Notes: generated by a model from the letters alone, not told the origin. A stretch of DNA of 64,000 nt from an uncultured Eubacteriales bacterium (GCA_934502885.1 CAKSUT010000001.1:62001-126000); one strand, 5' to 3'; shown: positions 42,714-52,200, counted from the stretch's first letter. Numbers and translations are program-made.

Positions 42714-44738
42714 TTATAGGTTGCCGTCACCGAAACCGTTATCATCGGAGTTGTCCGCACTTTCGGTATTTTCGCTTTCAGCGGAATTCTGTGCTGCTTC
42801 CTCTTTCTTTGCACGAAGCTCTTCCTCGCGCTTGCTGTTTTCACTGCGGCTCTTTTTTCTCTTTTCCTCGGCTATCGCCTCAAGCTTTTCGACAGTTGCG
42901 TCGCCGTTCATGACAGCCTCGAACTGGTCTGCGTCCATGACCTCGTGGTCAACGAGATACTGACCGATAAACTCGACTTTATCGCTGTTTTCGCGGAGAA
43001 TCTTCTCGGCTCTCTCAAACGCTTCGTCGATAATCTTCTTTATCTCGGAATCGATGATTGCGGCGGTCTGTTCGGAATAGTTCTTCCGAGAGTTAAAGTC
43101 ACGACCGAGGAAAATCTCGTCGTCGGAATGCTCCGACGCATACGCGACGGGGCCGAGAACGTCGCTCATACCGTAGCGTGTGACCATGTTTCTCGCAACC
43201 GCCGTTGCACGCTGAATATCGTTTGACGCACCGCCGGAAATATCGTCAAAGAAAATCTTCTCCGCAACACGTCCGCCGAGCATCATCGTTATCTCTTCTT
43301 TAAGACCGTTCTTGTAAACGCTCACCTTATCCTCAAGCGGAACCGTGAGAGTGTAGCCCAAAGCTCTGCCGCTCGGAATTATCGATATCTGGCGCACGGG
43401 ATCTACCGACGGAAGCACATGGGCGATAATCGCATGACCTGCCTCATGGTAAGCCGTCTTCTTTCTCTCGTCCGGCTTGAACTTTCTCGACTTTTTCTGT
43501 GTGCCTACCATTATCTTGAGCATTGCGTTCTCAATATCACTCATGCCGATAAGGCGTTTGTGACGTCTTGCGGCGTGAAGAGCCGCCTCATTAAGGAGAT
43601 TTGCAAGGTCAGCACCCGTAAAGCCTACGGTCGCCTGCGCTATTTTCTCCATGTCCACGCTGTCCTCAAAAGGCTTGCCCTTTGCGTGTACGTTCAGTAT
43701 ATCGACTCTGCCCTTGAGGTCGGGGTAATTTACCGTAACCTGACGGTCGAAGCGTCCGGGACGGAGAAGCGCCGGGTCAAGTATATCGGGGCGGTTTGTC
43801 GCCGCGATAACGATAACACCGTCGTTTGAGCCGAAGCCGTCCATCTCAACAAGAAGCTGGTTGAGCGTCTGCTCTCTTTCGTCGTGACCGCCGCCGAGAC
43901 CTGCGCCTCTGTGACGTCCGACTGCGTCTATTTCGTCGATGAAAATTATGCAGGGTGCGTTTTTCTTGGCGTTGTCAAAGAGGTCTCTCACTCTCGACGC
44001 GCCGACGCCGACGTACATTTCAACGAAGTCCGAACCGGAAATCGAGTAGAACGGTACTCCGGCTTCTCCGGCAACTGCCTTTGCAAGGAGGGTTTTACCC
44101 GTACCGGGAGGACCTACAAGGAGTACGCCTCTCGGGATTCTTGCGCCGAGTTCCGAGAACTTTTCGGGGGCTTTTAAGAACTCAACTACCTCCTGAAGCT
44201 CCTCTTTTTCCTCATCCGCACCGGCAACATCGGAGAAAAGCACCTTTTTCTTTTCGTCCGAACCGAGTTTTGCTCTCGCTCTGCCGAAAGAGTTCATTCT
44301 TCCGCCCTTGCCTATTCCGCCCGAGCCCATTGCCTGGTTCATCACGAAGTACCACATCACGCAGAAAAATCCTATAATGAGTACGTAAGGCAAAAACGAA
44401 ACCCACCATGCCTGCGGCTGAGGCGCGCGGTAGTCGTAGCTTGTGATTATTCCCTCATCCTTCTGCTTGTCGATAAGGTCTCCGAGCTCGAGTATGAAAT
44501 AATCGACGCTTCTGAGTCTGTACGAGACCTTTCCGCCGTCCTGCAGAACGATATTGAGGATATTGTCCTCCGTTACCTCGAACTGCTTCACTTCTTCGTT
44601 TTTGAAAAGATCCTTAATGTCGCTGTAAACCGAGTCTTTTCTTATGCTGTCCATATCCGAAAGCAGTTTTCCGGCAAACGATATGAAAAGCACCGCTATG
44701 ATGACATAAAATAGAATTATTCTGAGATTGTTCTTCAT
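42714..44738 (-). CDS. ftsH: ATP-dependent zinc metalloprotease FtsH
   Basis: A 674-residue membrane AAA+ protease that degrades misfolded membrane proteins. Two N-terminal transmembrane helices (about 5-24 and 113-133) enclose an external domain. The AAA module has Walker A GPPGTGKT (209-216), Walker B IIFIDEIDAVG and the arginine region RPGRFDR. The zinc site HEAGH is at 431-435. The C-terminal tail is charged and low in complexity. It follows tilS by 41 bases, as in many Bacillota, although hpt is not between them. Confidence 0.97.
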   Translation of the reverse strand: MKNNLRIILFYVIIAVLFISFAGKLLSDMDSIRKDSVYSDIKDLFKNEEVKQFEVTEDNILNIVLQDGGKVSYRLRSVDYFILELGDLIDKQKDEGIITSYDYRAPQPQAWWVSFLPYVLIIGFFCVMWYFVMNQAMGSGGIGKGGRMNSFGRARAKLGSDEKKKVLFSDVAGADEEKEELQEVVEFLKAPEKFSELGARIPRGVLLVGPPGTGKTLLAKAVAGEAGVPFYSISGSDFVEMYVGVGASRVRDLFDNAKKNAPCIIFIDEIDAVGRHRGAGLGGGHDEREQTLNQLLVEMDGFGSNDGVIVIAATNRPDILDPALLRPGRFDRQVTVNYPDLKGRVDILNVHAKGKPFEDSVDMEKIAQATVGFTGADLANLLNEAALHAARRHKRLIGMSDIENAMLKIMVGTQKKSRKFKPDERKKTAYHEAGHAIIAHVLPSVDPVRQISIIPSGRALGYTLTVPLEDKVSVYKNGLKEEITMMLGGRVAEKIFFDDISGGASNDIQRATAVARNMVTRYGMSDVLGPVAYASEHSDDEIFLGRDFNSRKNYSEQTAAIIDSEIKKIIDEAFERAEKILRENSDKVEFIGQYLVDHEVMDADQFEAVMNGDATVEKLEAIAEEKRKKSRSENSKREEELRAKKEEAAQNSAESENTESADNSDDNGFGDGNL

Positions 44739-44779
44739 GAGTCTTAAACCCTGCTCCTTCTGATGTCTTCAATATTATT

Positions 44780-46192
44780 TCAATCATCGATACGCCTGTA
44801 TACCAAAACCTCAAGATCTCCGCCGACATCTCTGTGAAAATCCGCAATCGGAGTTACACCGGTCAAAATTATGCCGTTTGCGTCGCAGATTACGGGAACC
44901 TTGCCTTTTTCGCCGTTGGGAATCTTCTTGTCGTTGAACACTTTCTTAAGCTTTCGTGTCATTCCACCGTAAACGTAAGAATCCCCGGGGCATTTTGATC
45001 TTATGATTATATTTCCACTTATTCTATCAGAAAATAAAGAATAATTTAAAGTCAATTTGTAACTATTTTGGCTGTGTTTGGAATATTCGGAAAGCAGTTT
45101 GTCGTTTTTCTCCTTATCACCGCCGAAAATCACTATCCATTTTCCGTCCGAGACCTTGTTTAGTCCCGGCTTTGCCTCAATGCAAAATCCGTCCGCCGAG
45201 GTTTCGTCCGTTTTTTGCACAAAAGAAAAAGCTCCTTTTTCCGCCTTGACAAACACTTCGCCGCAGCTGACGTATTTTACCGTTCCGTCTGTGCGGCTTT
45301 CTTTTGCGACACGGAGTATTTCGGAAAGGTTGGCACCCGAAAGCTCTTTCCCGGCAAAGTCTCTGTATGCGTTTTTGACGACTCTCGCCGCAACACCGTC
45401 AGACATATCCGATATACGGTTATTTCCGCTCTCGCTCTCGCACTCTGCCTCACTGTTGAGAAAATCACGGTCATGACGCAAAATCTCCGCCGATTCCGAG
45501 AGAGTTTTCTCGATTGACGGATTAATTGTTTTAAGCTTCGGTATTACCGCATGGCGAATTATATTTCTTGAGTAATCATCGGCAAGATTTGTTTCATCGG
45601 TGACGTAATCCTGCCCTTTCAACGAAAGGTATTCTTCAACCTCGGCTCTCGTGCAAAGTATAAGCGGTCTTATTATGCCCTCTCTTTTCGGAGGTATGCC
45701 GCAAAGTCCGTCAAGTGCGGAGCCTCTTGCAAGATTGAAGATCATGGTTTCGGCATTGTCCGACGCCGTATGCGCCGTTGCCGTGAGGGAGATACCGTGT
45801 TCACGCTTTATTCTGTCAAAAAACGCGTATCTTTCATCCCTCGCCGTTTCCTCCGTCCCCTTTCCCCTCTCGGCACTGAGACACGGTATGTCTATTCTCA
45901 CCGAAAAAAACGGAATGCCGAGCCGGAGACAGAGCTTACGTGAAAACTCCTCGTCCGCGTCCGCACTTTCGCCTCTTATCATATGGTTGACATGAGCGCA
46001 GGTTATTTTAATACCGAGTCCGCTTTTTTTCAGTGCTTCAAGCGCAAGAACAAGAGACACCGAGTCGGCGCCGCCGGAAAGTCCGACGAGAACCGACGTC
46101 ATGTCTCCGGTCGGAAGCATTGCGTATTTGTTGACGGTTTTAAGCACTTTGCGCTCAAAATCAAGAAGTATATCTTCGTTAATATCAATCAT
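44780..46192 (-). CDS. tilS: tRNA(Ile)-lysidine synthase
   Basis: A 470-residue enzyme that converts cytidine-34 of tRNA-Ile(CAU) to lysidine so that AUA is read. The N-type ATP-pyrophosphatase loop SGGADS is at residues 39-44, with HVNHMIRG and TAHTASDNAETMIF following. The C-terminal domain (GMTRKLKKVFNDKKIP) is typical for TilS. Its start overlaps the end of dnaB by 4 bases, indicating coupled translation. Confidence 0.95.
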   Translation of the reverse strand: MIDINEDILLDFERKVLKTVNKYAMLPTGDMTSVLVGLSGGADSVSLVLALEALKKSGLGIKITCAHVNHMIRGESADADEEFSRKLCLRLGIPFFSVRIDIPCLSAERGKGTEETARDERYAFFDRIKREHGISLTATAHTASDNAETMIFNLARGSALDGLCGIPPKREGIIRPLILCTRAEVEEYLSLKGQDYVTDETNLADDYSRNIIRHAVIPKLKTINPSIEKTLSESAEILRHDRDFLNSEAECESESGNNRISDMSDGVAARVVKNAYRDFAGKELSGANLSEILRVAKESRTDGTVKYVSCGEVFVKAEKGAFSFVQKTDETSADGFCIEAKPGLNKVSDGKWIVIFGGDKEKNDKLLSEYSKHSQNSYKLTLNYSLFSDRISGNIIIRSKCPGDSYVYGGMTRKLKKVFNDKKIPNGEKGKVPVICDANGIILTGVTPIADFHRDVGGDLEVLVYRRIDD

Positions 46193-47532
46193 TCACTGTG
46201 TTCCCTGTCGATTGAAGTAAATTTCGTATACTGACCGTACCATCCAAGTTCCGCCTTGCCGGTTGAGCCGTGGCGGTTTTTGGCTATGATACAGGACGCA
46301 ACGTTTTCCATGTCTGGGTTGTCCTTGTAGTAATCGTCTCTGTAGAGGAACATTACTATATCCGCGTCCTGCTCTATCGCACCCGAGTCACGAAGGTCGG
46401 AAAGCATCGGCGTTTTGTCGGTACGCGATTCCGGGCCTCGCGAAAGCTGTGCGCACGTGATAACCGGAACCTGCAAATCCTTTGCCATGAGCTTGAGACT
46501 TCTCGATATATCGCCGACCTCCTGCACACGGTTGTCAGTGTGTTTATCCGACTGCATGAGCTGGAGGTAGTCGATGATGACAAGTCCGAGGTTCTTTACA
46601 CGTCTGAGCTTCGCTTTCATTCCGGTGACGGTGATGCCGGTCGTATCGTCTATCAGTATATCGGTTTTCGAGAGCACATCCGACGCCACGGCAAGGTTTA
46701 CCCAGTCGTTGTCGCCAAGCTCTCCGGTGCGCATTTTGTAGCTGTCTATCATTGCCTCGCTTGAGAGCATTCTCTGCACAAGCTGTTCGCACGACATTTC
46801 GAGAGAGAAAATCGCGACGGTTTTCTTCGTTTTGAGTGCGACATTCGACGCAATATTGAGACAAAAGCTCGTTTTACCCATACCGGGACGTGCGCCGACA
46901 AGCACAAGGTCGCTGTTTCCCATGCCGACGAGGTACTTATCGATTGAGCTGAAGTATGTCGGAGTACCGAGAGCCGCCTCTTTGTTGTGAAGAAGCTCTT
47001 CGAGGTGACGGAAGTTCTGCATGAGAACGTCCTTTATGTGCATAAAGTTCTTTGTCTCCGTGCCCTTTGCAATATTGAATATTTTCTGCTCTGCGGCGTC
47101 AACTATTCTTTCTACGTCGCCCTCGGCGCTGTAGCCCATTTCGCCTATCTCCTCGGAGGCTGAAATAAGCTTTCTGAGTATCGACTTATCCTTGATTATT
47201 TTGGCGTAGTCTGCTATATTCGAAACCGACGGCACCGTATCGGCAAGCACCATGAGATAGTCCTTCGAGCCTGCCTCGCTGAAATTGCCGGACTTTGTGA
47301 GAGTGTCGGCAAGCGTGACGACGTCTATATTCCTGCTCTGCAAAAAAAGCTCCTGCATCGCGCCGAATATGAGCCTGTGGCTTTCGACGTAAAAGTCGTC
47401 GCTCTTTATCAGATTCGCTATGTCTCTTATTCTCTCGGGGTCGATGAGTATTGCGCCCAGCACCGACTGCTCCGCTTCGAGCGAGTAAGGCACTCCCCTG
47501 ACGGACGCCGACGACGGCATATTCTCTGCCAT
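46189..47532 (-). CDS. dnaB: Replicative DNA helicase DnaB
   Basis: A 447-residue hexameric helicase of the replication fork. The N-terminal domain (SLEAEQSVLGAILID) is followed by the RecA-like core with Walker A GARPGMGKTS, Walker B LVIIDYLQLM and the DnaB box RDSGAIEQDADIVMF. No intein is present. AAAGGAGA precedes the ATG. It is the first gene of the run dnaB-tilS-ftsH and beyond. Confidence 0.97.
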   Translation of the reverse strand: MAENMPSSASVRGVPYSLEAEQSVLGAILIDPERIRDIANLIKSDDFYVESHRLIFGAMQELFLQSRNIDVVTLADTLTKSGNFSEAGSKDYLMVLADTVPSVSNIADYAKIIKDKSILRKLISASEEIGEMGYSAEGDVERIVDAAEQKIFNIAKGTETKNFMHIKDVLMQNFRHLEELLHNKEAALGTPTYFSSIDKYLVGMGNSDLVLVGARPGMGKTSFCLNIASNVALKTKKTVAIFSLEMSCEQLVQRMLSSEAMIDSYKMRTGELGDNDWVNLAVASDVLSKTDILIDDTTGITVTGMKAKLRRVKNLGLVIIDYLQLMQSDKHTDNRVQEVGDISRSLKLMAKDLQVPVITCAQLSRGPESRTDKTPMLSDLRDSGAIEQDADIVMFLYRDDYYKDNPDMENVASCIIAKNRHGSTGKAELGWYGQYTKFTSIDREHSE

Positions 47533-47580
47533 ACGTTTATTCTCCTTTGGTTTTTGGCTTTTGCTGTAAAGTGATGCTGA

Positions 47581-48576
47581 TTAAGCGTTCGCCTTCGCAG
47601 CATCGACTGCGCACGAAACAACCGCTGACGGTACTGCAAGTTCATCGCAGCCGTCGATTTCGGTCACGGTAACGGTAACCTCCGAGTCCTTAACGGTTCC
47701 GGGCATACCGAAGCTTGCAAGCATATCTTCAAGCTCTTTATTGAAGCTCTCGCTCATTTCCGCACCGGCGTAAAGAGTATCGTCGAAGTCCGCACCGTCA
47801 ATTTTTACGCCCTCCACCGCCGACTTATACCATGTTTTTTCGTCGAGCGTATAGTACATCATATTGTTTGCGGTATCGACATAAACGTGCATATTCACGC
47901 TGCTTCCGCCAACAACAGCCTCTGCCATCGCTTCGGCAACCCCTGTTTTGCGGCTGATATTCATATACATGGTATTCGCCATATCGAAGGAAAATCCGTT
48001 CATCGTGATATTCGCATTCATCACAACCTTTGCGGAGACGCTGTTTACCTCATTCTTCTCGGTCTCTACCGGAACGAAATCCTTCACGGGGAGTCTTGAC
48101 ATTGTGAGAAAAAGCGCACGCTCTCCGTTGTCGTATCTGCATTCACCGTAAGGAGCGAGATCCTCAAAATAAACTATCGTATATCCGCCTATGTTTCTGC
48201 CGACGACTTCTTTGCCGTTTATATAGGTCTTAATATCAGTCGTGTAAACATCATGAGCCTTTTCGCCTATTCTGTACGCAGGAAACTTTGTGACTGTCTT
48301 TGTTGCAGTAATTTCTGTTGCGTTCTCGTTTGCGGTTATCGAAAGCGTTCTCGCGTCTCCGTCCCACACAACCGTAAAGCCGTAATCGGAAAGCTCCTCG
48401 GCAATGACCGCGGTGTAACCGTCGATATTGTAGGAGGATATCGGGTAATTGTTTATGTACGCCGCAATATCCGTGCGGACGGCACTGCCGGCTATCTCGC
48501 CGACGGCGCTTGCACCGAATGTGAAGAGTACTGCCGCAAAAATCGCAGTAAGCGCAAAAATCAATCTCTTTTTCAT
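47581..48576 (-). CDS. Exported protein with copper-amine-oxidase-N-like repeats
   Basis: A 331-residue protein with a signal peptide (IFALTAIFAAVLFTFGASA). Two related segments, TDIAAYINNYPISSYNIDGY and TDIKTYINGKEVVGRNIGGY, each followed by a short beta part (YGFTVVWDGDARTLSIT), resemble the stalk repeats of the copper amine oxidase N-terminal domain, here likely a wall-facing beta module. The C-terminal half resembles lipoprotein-like domains of unknown function. The ATG at 48576 has GAAAGG upstream. It is unrelated in topic to its dnaB neighbour, and function is unknown. Confidence 0.65.
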   Translation of the reverse strand: MKKRLIFALTAIFAAVLFTFGASAVGEIAGSAVRTDIAAYINNYPISSYNIDGYTAVIAEELSDYGFTVVWDGDARTLSITANENATEITATKTVTKFPAYRIGEKAHDVYTTDIKTYINGKEVVGRNIGGYTIVYFEDLAPYGECRYDNGERALFLTMSRLPVKDFVPVETEKNEVNSVSAKVVMNANITMNGFSFDMANTMYMNISRKTGVAEAMAEAVVGGSSVNMHVYVDTANNMMYYTLDEKTWYKSAVEGVKIDGADFDDTLYAGAEMSESFNKELEDMLASFGMPGTVKDSEVTVTVTEIDGCDELAVPSAVVSCAVDAAKANA

Positions 48577-48685
48577 ATACTTAACACTGCCTTTCTCATT
48601 TTGGTTCGCTGTCGGAAACAACAGCCTGTTTAGAGTATACCACATATATTTGCGGTTTTCAAGGATATAATGTTAATTTGTACTC

Positions 48686-48717
48686 AAAAAAAGAAACGGG
48701 GATTTTCGCATCCCCGT
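48686..48717 (-). terminator. Terminator of the dipicolinate synthase operon
   Basis: ACGGGGA pairs with TCCCCGT around an 8-base loop, followed by TTCTTTTTTT on the minus strand, 37 bases after the dpaB stop. Confidence 0.85.
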
Positions 48718-48753
48718 CATTAAAAAGCCGCACGGTGAATTTATACACGTGTT

Positions 48754-49317
48754 TCACAAGAGAATGGGCTGTATCTGCACGCCCTTGACGGCAAGGTCAA
48801 CCGTCGCCGAAAGTCTCGAAAAGTCACAGACGGCGCTTCTCGGTTTGTTTGCCGGGTCGTCCTGGGAAAACGGCACAAAATATACGTTTCTTCTTGCAAG
48901 CATTATTCCGAGGCTCTCGGCGTTTCCGCAGAGTGCGTCGTTTGACGCCAAGGCTATGACAAGCGGTCTTTCGTTGCGCAGGTGCGCCTTCGCTGCCATG
49001 GTAACGGGAGTGTCGCAGATTCCCCTTGCAAGCTTTGCAAGAGTGTTTCCGCTGCACGGACAAATGCAGAGACAGTCGAGCTTTATTTTAGGTCCGATAG
49101 GCTCGGCGTCGGGTATGGTGTGTATAATATCTATTCCCGCAAGTCCGCTCACATATTCGCGCAGAACCTCGGCTTTTCCGAATTTTGTATCGGTATTGTA
49201 TACGTTATACGACATTATCGGAAGCAGTTCGTCGCCTCTCGAAATAAGATTTTCAAATTCCTTCGTTGCCTTTTTTATATTGCAGAATGAACCGCTCATG
49301 GCAAAGCCGATCTTCAA
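48754..49317 (-). CDS. dpaB: Dipicolinate synthase subunit B (SpoVFB)
   Basis: A 187-residue flavoprotein-like subunit that, with DpaA, makes dipicolinic acid for the spore core. KIGFAMSGSFCNIKKA at the start and LCICPCSGNTLAKLARGICDTPVTMAAKAHLR (seen as LCICPCSGNT and then DTPVTMAAKAHLR) are its signature blocks. TTG at 49317 is preferred, 9 bases from AAAGGA. The ATG at 49326 abuts that site. It follows dpaA by 76 bases and precedes a strong terminator. Confidence 0.92.
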   Translation of the reverse strand: MKIGFAMSGSFCNIKKATKEFENLISRGDELLPIMSYNVYNTDTKFGKAEVLREYVSGLAGIDIIHTIPDAEPIGPKIKLDCLCICPCSGNTLAKLARGICDTPVTMAAKAHLRNERPLVIALASNDALCGNAESLGIMLARRNVYFVPFSQDDPANKPRSAVCDFSRLSATVDLAVKGVQIQPILL

Positions 49318-49393
49318 TTTGATCATTCCTTTCGCGCAAGACATTGGTTCGGGCATATTGCCGAAAGCGAGTCTGCCGGAGCGTTCTCCGCCC

Positions 49394-50254
49394 TCAGTTT
49401 TCCGAAAGGCTGTCAAGCAGAACCTCGCTTATATACTTCCCCGCACTTTTCGGAGAATTTTTGCCCGGCAGTCCGAGAGCGTAGATTATATTCAAGCCAC
49501 GCGCTTCGGCGTACTCTCTGTCAAAGCCGCCGGGCAGGGACGCAAGCTCGATAAGCACGGTATCCGCATTGACGCAGTCAAGCTCATCTTTGCCGAAAAG
49601 CTTTGCCGGAACCGTGTTGAACACAAATTCGGCGTCTTTCACGGCATCCTTGAGTTCCGACATGCGAAGCGCACCGTAACCTTGAACCTTCGCCCATGTA
49701 AGAGCCTCTTCGCTTCTTGCGCAGACCGTCACATACGCGCCGAGCGACTTAAGCCTCGCGGTCAGAAGCTTTGCTATGCGTCCGTAGCCCGTCACAAGGC
49801 AGTTTGATGAATGAAGCGTAACGCACGAATTCTCCATTGCGGCGCAGAGTGCGCCCTCCGCAGTGGGAATTGCGTTGAGAATTCGGAGTTTTTCGGATTC
49901 GTAGTAGTCGATAAGGCGTATACCTCTTTTTTTCGCCTCCTCTTTCAGTCTTTCCGGAGGCTTTCCGCAGAAAACGGTACAGCCGACGCACTTGTCGAGT
50001 ACCTCACCGAAGGTTATATTTCCCGTTCCGAACGGAGAATTTATTATGTCTGCGTGAGTACAGCACGGAAGCGGAAGAACCACCGCGCATGAACCGGTAA
50101 CTGCACCGCCGAGATCAGTCCTTATAGCATCCCCGGTGTCAGGGTATTCGTCAAAGCCGCATACAGCCGTTTCAAAGCCTTTCGCGGCAAGCTCCTTTGC
50201 ACATTCAAGCATACGTCCGTCACCGCCGACGAAGCCGATTTTCATGCTTTCCAT
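49394..50254 (-). CDS. dpaA: Dipicolinate synthase subunit A (SpoVFA)
   Basis: A 286-residue Rossmann-fold oxidoreductase. The first nucleotide fold IGFVGGDGRMLECAKELA and a second, LVTGYGRIAKLLTARLKSLG, are as in SpoVFA. LPLPCCTHADIINSPFG is characteristic. It joins the last step from dihydrodipicolinate to dipicolinate in the mother cell. The ATG at 50254 lies 9 bases from AAAGGA. A sporulation-type promoter lies 50 bases upstream, as expected for a mother-cell gene. Confidence 0.93.
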   Translation of the reverse strand: MESMKIGFVGGDGRMLECAKELAAKGFETAVCGFDEYPDTGDAIRTDLGGAVTGSCAVVLPLPCCTHADIINSPFGTGNITFGEVLDKCVGCTVFCGKPPERLKEEAKKRGIRLIDYYESEKLRILNAIPTAEGALCAAMENSCVTLHSSNCLVTGYGRIAKLLTARLKSLGAYVTVCARSEEALTWAKVQGYGALRMSELKDAVKDAEFVFNTVPAKLFGKDELDCVNADTVLIELASLPGGFDREYAEARGLNIIYALGLPGKNSPKSAGKYISEVLLDSLSEN

Positions 50255-50303
50255 ATACCGGCATCCTTTCCGAGACCGAATATCTCTTATTTCAGTCTCA
50301 CGC

Positions 50304-50332
50304 CATTGTATGCTAATGCCCCGGACGTTGTG
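50304..50332 (-). promoter_or_regulatory. Candidate sigma-K/E promoter of dpaAB
   Basis: On the minus strand CACA (50329-50332), 16 bases, CATACAATG (50304-50312). The same spacing and a similar -10 occur before sleL. In Bacillus subtilis the spoVF operon is read by sigma-K. Confidence 0.6.
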
Positions 50333-50344
50333 ACTTTGCGGCAC

Positions 50345-50375
50345 AAAAAAGCAGGGCGAATAAATCTCCCTGCTT
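50345..50375 (-). terminator. Terminator of the SipL-like operon
   Basis: AGCAGGG pairs with CCCTGCT around an 11-base loop, followed by six T on the minus strand. The 165 bases between it and the SipL-like stop hold no gene. Confidence 0.85.
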
Positions 50376-50540
50376 ACTTACGTGCCTATCGGCTCGGTTA
50401 TCCATTTTTGCGATTTCGCGGCACTGCCGTCTCTCCTCACTTTTTCCATTTTGTTTTTATTGTAATGAGGAAAAACGGTGCAGACGTTTTTCTACCGTTT
50501 CTCTTCTCTCTTCACCCTTCTCTCTTAACTTCTCTGCCCC

Positions 50541-52061
50541 TCATGCTTTCATCGGTATTATCACGGTTTTTGTGCCGAAAGAGTTGCCTGCCATTTTGTT
50601 TGCCGCGGATATCGCCTCAGGGGCTACCTTGTATTTCTTGGCTACCGACCAAAGCGTATCTGATCTTGACGGATAACAGATTACAAGCTCATTATCGGGC
50701 TTTGAACAAGGTGCGCTCTCGTCTATGTCCACAGCCGACACGCCTGCCGTTTTCGCACTTTCTGTGACGGTGCTTCTTGCGCATATTTCAGCGTTGCAGA
50801 CTACCTCCCCTTGCGAGACGGTGCATTCCGCGCCGAGGACACAGACAGAGGTATCGTATTCGGCGTTTTCGGGAGCAGTGCCGCTTTCAGAGAACACCGC
50901 GTTGTAGGGCATTATGCCCTCGACACTCACGATATCGCCCTCTGCTCCGACTCCGAGAACGAACACGGACATTTTACCGGAAAGCACGGTTTTGCCATCC
51001 ATATATTCCGCATTTGCAGAAACAGTATTCGCCGTCACTTCGATAATATCTGTGATATCCTTTGCGGATGTACCGATACTGCCGGACACCTTAAAGCTTT
51101 CTTCGAGCGTGCCGACGGCTCTCTTCTCGGGGAACGGCTTCACCTCAACAGAGCAGGCAAAATTGCGGCAGAAGGCGTCCTCGCAAAGGTACGCCGCAGT
51201 GTTTTCACGGCATATTGCGGAAACGTCGGCGGTTATTCCGACGGAAATAATGCGATTCTCGCCGTAATTGTCGGTCATGGTGTCCGCCGAAAGCGACGTT
51301 GCGAAAATGCCTGCGTTCACCGTGCCGTCCTTAGGACAGTTGCCGAGATACGCTTCAAAGGGAATATCCTCCGTGAGCGTGACATATGTATCGTCGGGAG
51401 TTCTGTAGAGTGCGCGGAACACCGCGCTTCCGTATGCCGTGCCGCCGTTTTCGGCACATTTGACCTTACATACGCACATATCGACAGACGCATCGACTAT
51501 CTCTTCGACTGTCGGCATACCTGAACCGAGTTCGAGTTCCTTCGTTATGCGAAGTTCGTCGCACGGCGCCTTTGACATTTTGACCGCGGATATTTCGCGT
51601 CTTAAGCATATGAGATCCTCACTGTCCACAGCGTCGAACGGTTCTTCGGTCATTCCCGACCAAACGGTTGCGGAAAGCGAAATGCGTGCGCGTATCGAAA
51701 GCTTTCTCTGACCGACAGCCTTCGCTGACACGAACGTACAGCCGACATTGCACCACGAAACGGAATCTTCGGCGAAATCTCCCGAGGCGCTGTCGAAGGA
51801 GAAGTCTAAATCGCGTGCGCAGGACATACATTTGAGCTGTTTTTTGTGGTCCGAGGCAAAAACGACCTTAAACACCGTGCGCACACCGACATTGAGCGTT
51901 TTTCCGTCGAAGCGTTCGTAACGCACAACGGTGATCGCCTTTGCAAAGATCACCTTCTCAATTCCCGGCAGATATTCGGGAAGAGTTTCCTCAAATTCCG
52001 TTTCGTTTTCTTCTCTCTGAGACAAAACCTTTTCGTAAATCGTATAGCTTGAATTTTCCAT
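50541..52061 (-). CDS. SPOCS-domain and LysM spore-envelope protein, SipL-like
   Basis: A 506-residue protein made of DUF3794/SPOCS beta domains (for example TVVRYERFDGKTLNVGVR and TAYGSAVFRALYRTPDDTY) and one C-terminal LysM (ICYPSRSDTLWSVAKKYK, then GTKTVIIPM). SPOCS plus LysM is the make-up of SipL, which recruits the coat base-layer protein SpoIVA in Clostridioides, and of SpoVID in Bacillus. There is no signal peptide, as expected for mother-cell cytosol. It follows a SpoVM-like micropeptide gene by 64 bases; SpoVM, SpoIVA and SipL interact directly in known systems. GGGAGA precedes the ATG. Confidence 0.88.
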   Translation of the reverse strand: MENSSYTIYEKVLSQREENETEFEETLPEYLPGIEKVIFAKAITVVRYERFDGKTLNVGVRTVFKVVFASDHKKQLKCMSCARDLDFSFDSASGDFAEDSVSWCNVGCTFVSAKAVGQRKLSIRARISLSATVWSGMTEEPFDAVDSEDLICLRREISAVKMSKAPCDELRITKELELGSGMPTVEEIVDASVDMCVCKVKCAENGGTAYGSAVFRALYRTPDDTYVTLTEDIPFEAYLGNCPKDGTVNAGIFATSLSADTMTDNYGENRIISVGITADVSAICRENTAAYLCEDAFCRNFACSVEVKPFPEKRAVGTLEESFKVSGSIGTSAKDITDIIEVTANTVSANAEYMDGKTVLSGKMSVFVLGVGAEGDIVSVEGIMPYNAVFSESGTAPENAEYDTSVCVLGAECTVSQGEVVCNAEICARSTVTESAKTAGVSAVDIDESAPCSKPDNELVICYPSRSDTLWSVAKKYKVAPEAISAANKMAGNSFGTKTVIIPMKA

Positions 52062-52125
52062 ATGAATATCTCCCTTTTTTTACTTATGCTTCTGAAAGGA
52101 GTATATTCGGAAAAGTTCGGATGTA

Positions 52126-52200
52126 TTACTTCTTTCTCAGAAAAAGAGACAAAAGAGGTTTAAAAATTCTCGGCGGTTTTACAAGCACTATTTTTAACAT
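52126..52200 (-). CDS. spoVM: SpoVM-like amphipathic micropeptide (24 residues)
   Basis: The coding sequence runs from ATG at 52200 to TAA at 52126 behind a strong GGAGGGAG. The peptide begins MLKIVLVKPPR and ends SLFLRKK. Basic and hydrophobic residues alternate so as to make an amphipathic helix. A Pro stands at position 9, as in Bacillus subtilis SpoVM (26 residues), where it shapes the peptide for sensing the curved forespore membrane. Its place in front of a SipL-like gene supports the call, since SpoVM anchors SpoIVA, the partner of SipL. Such short genes are normally missed. Confidence 0.72.
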   Translation of the reverse strand: MLKIVLVKPPRIFKPLLSLFLRKK

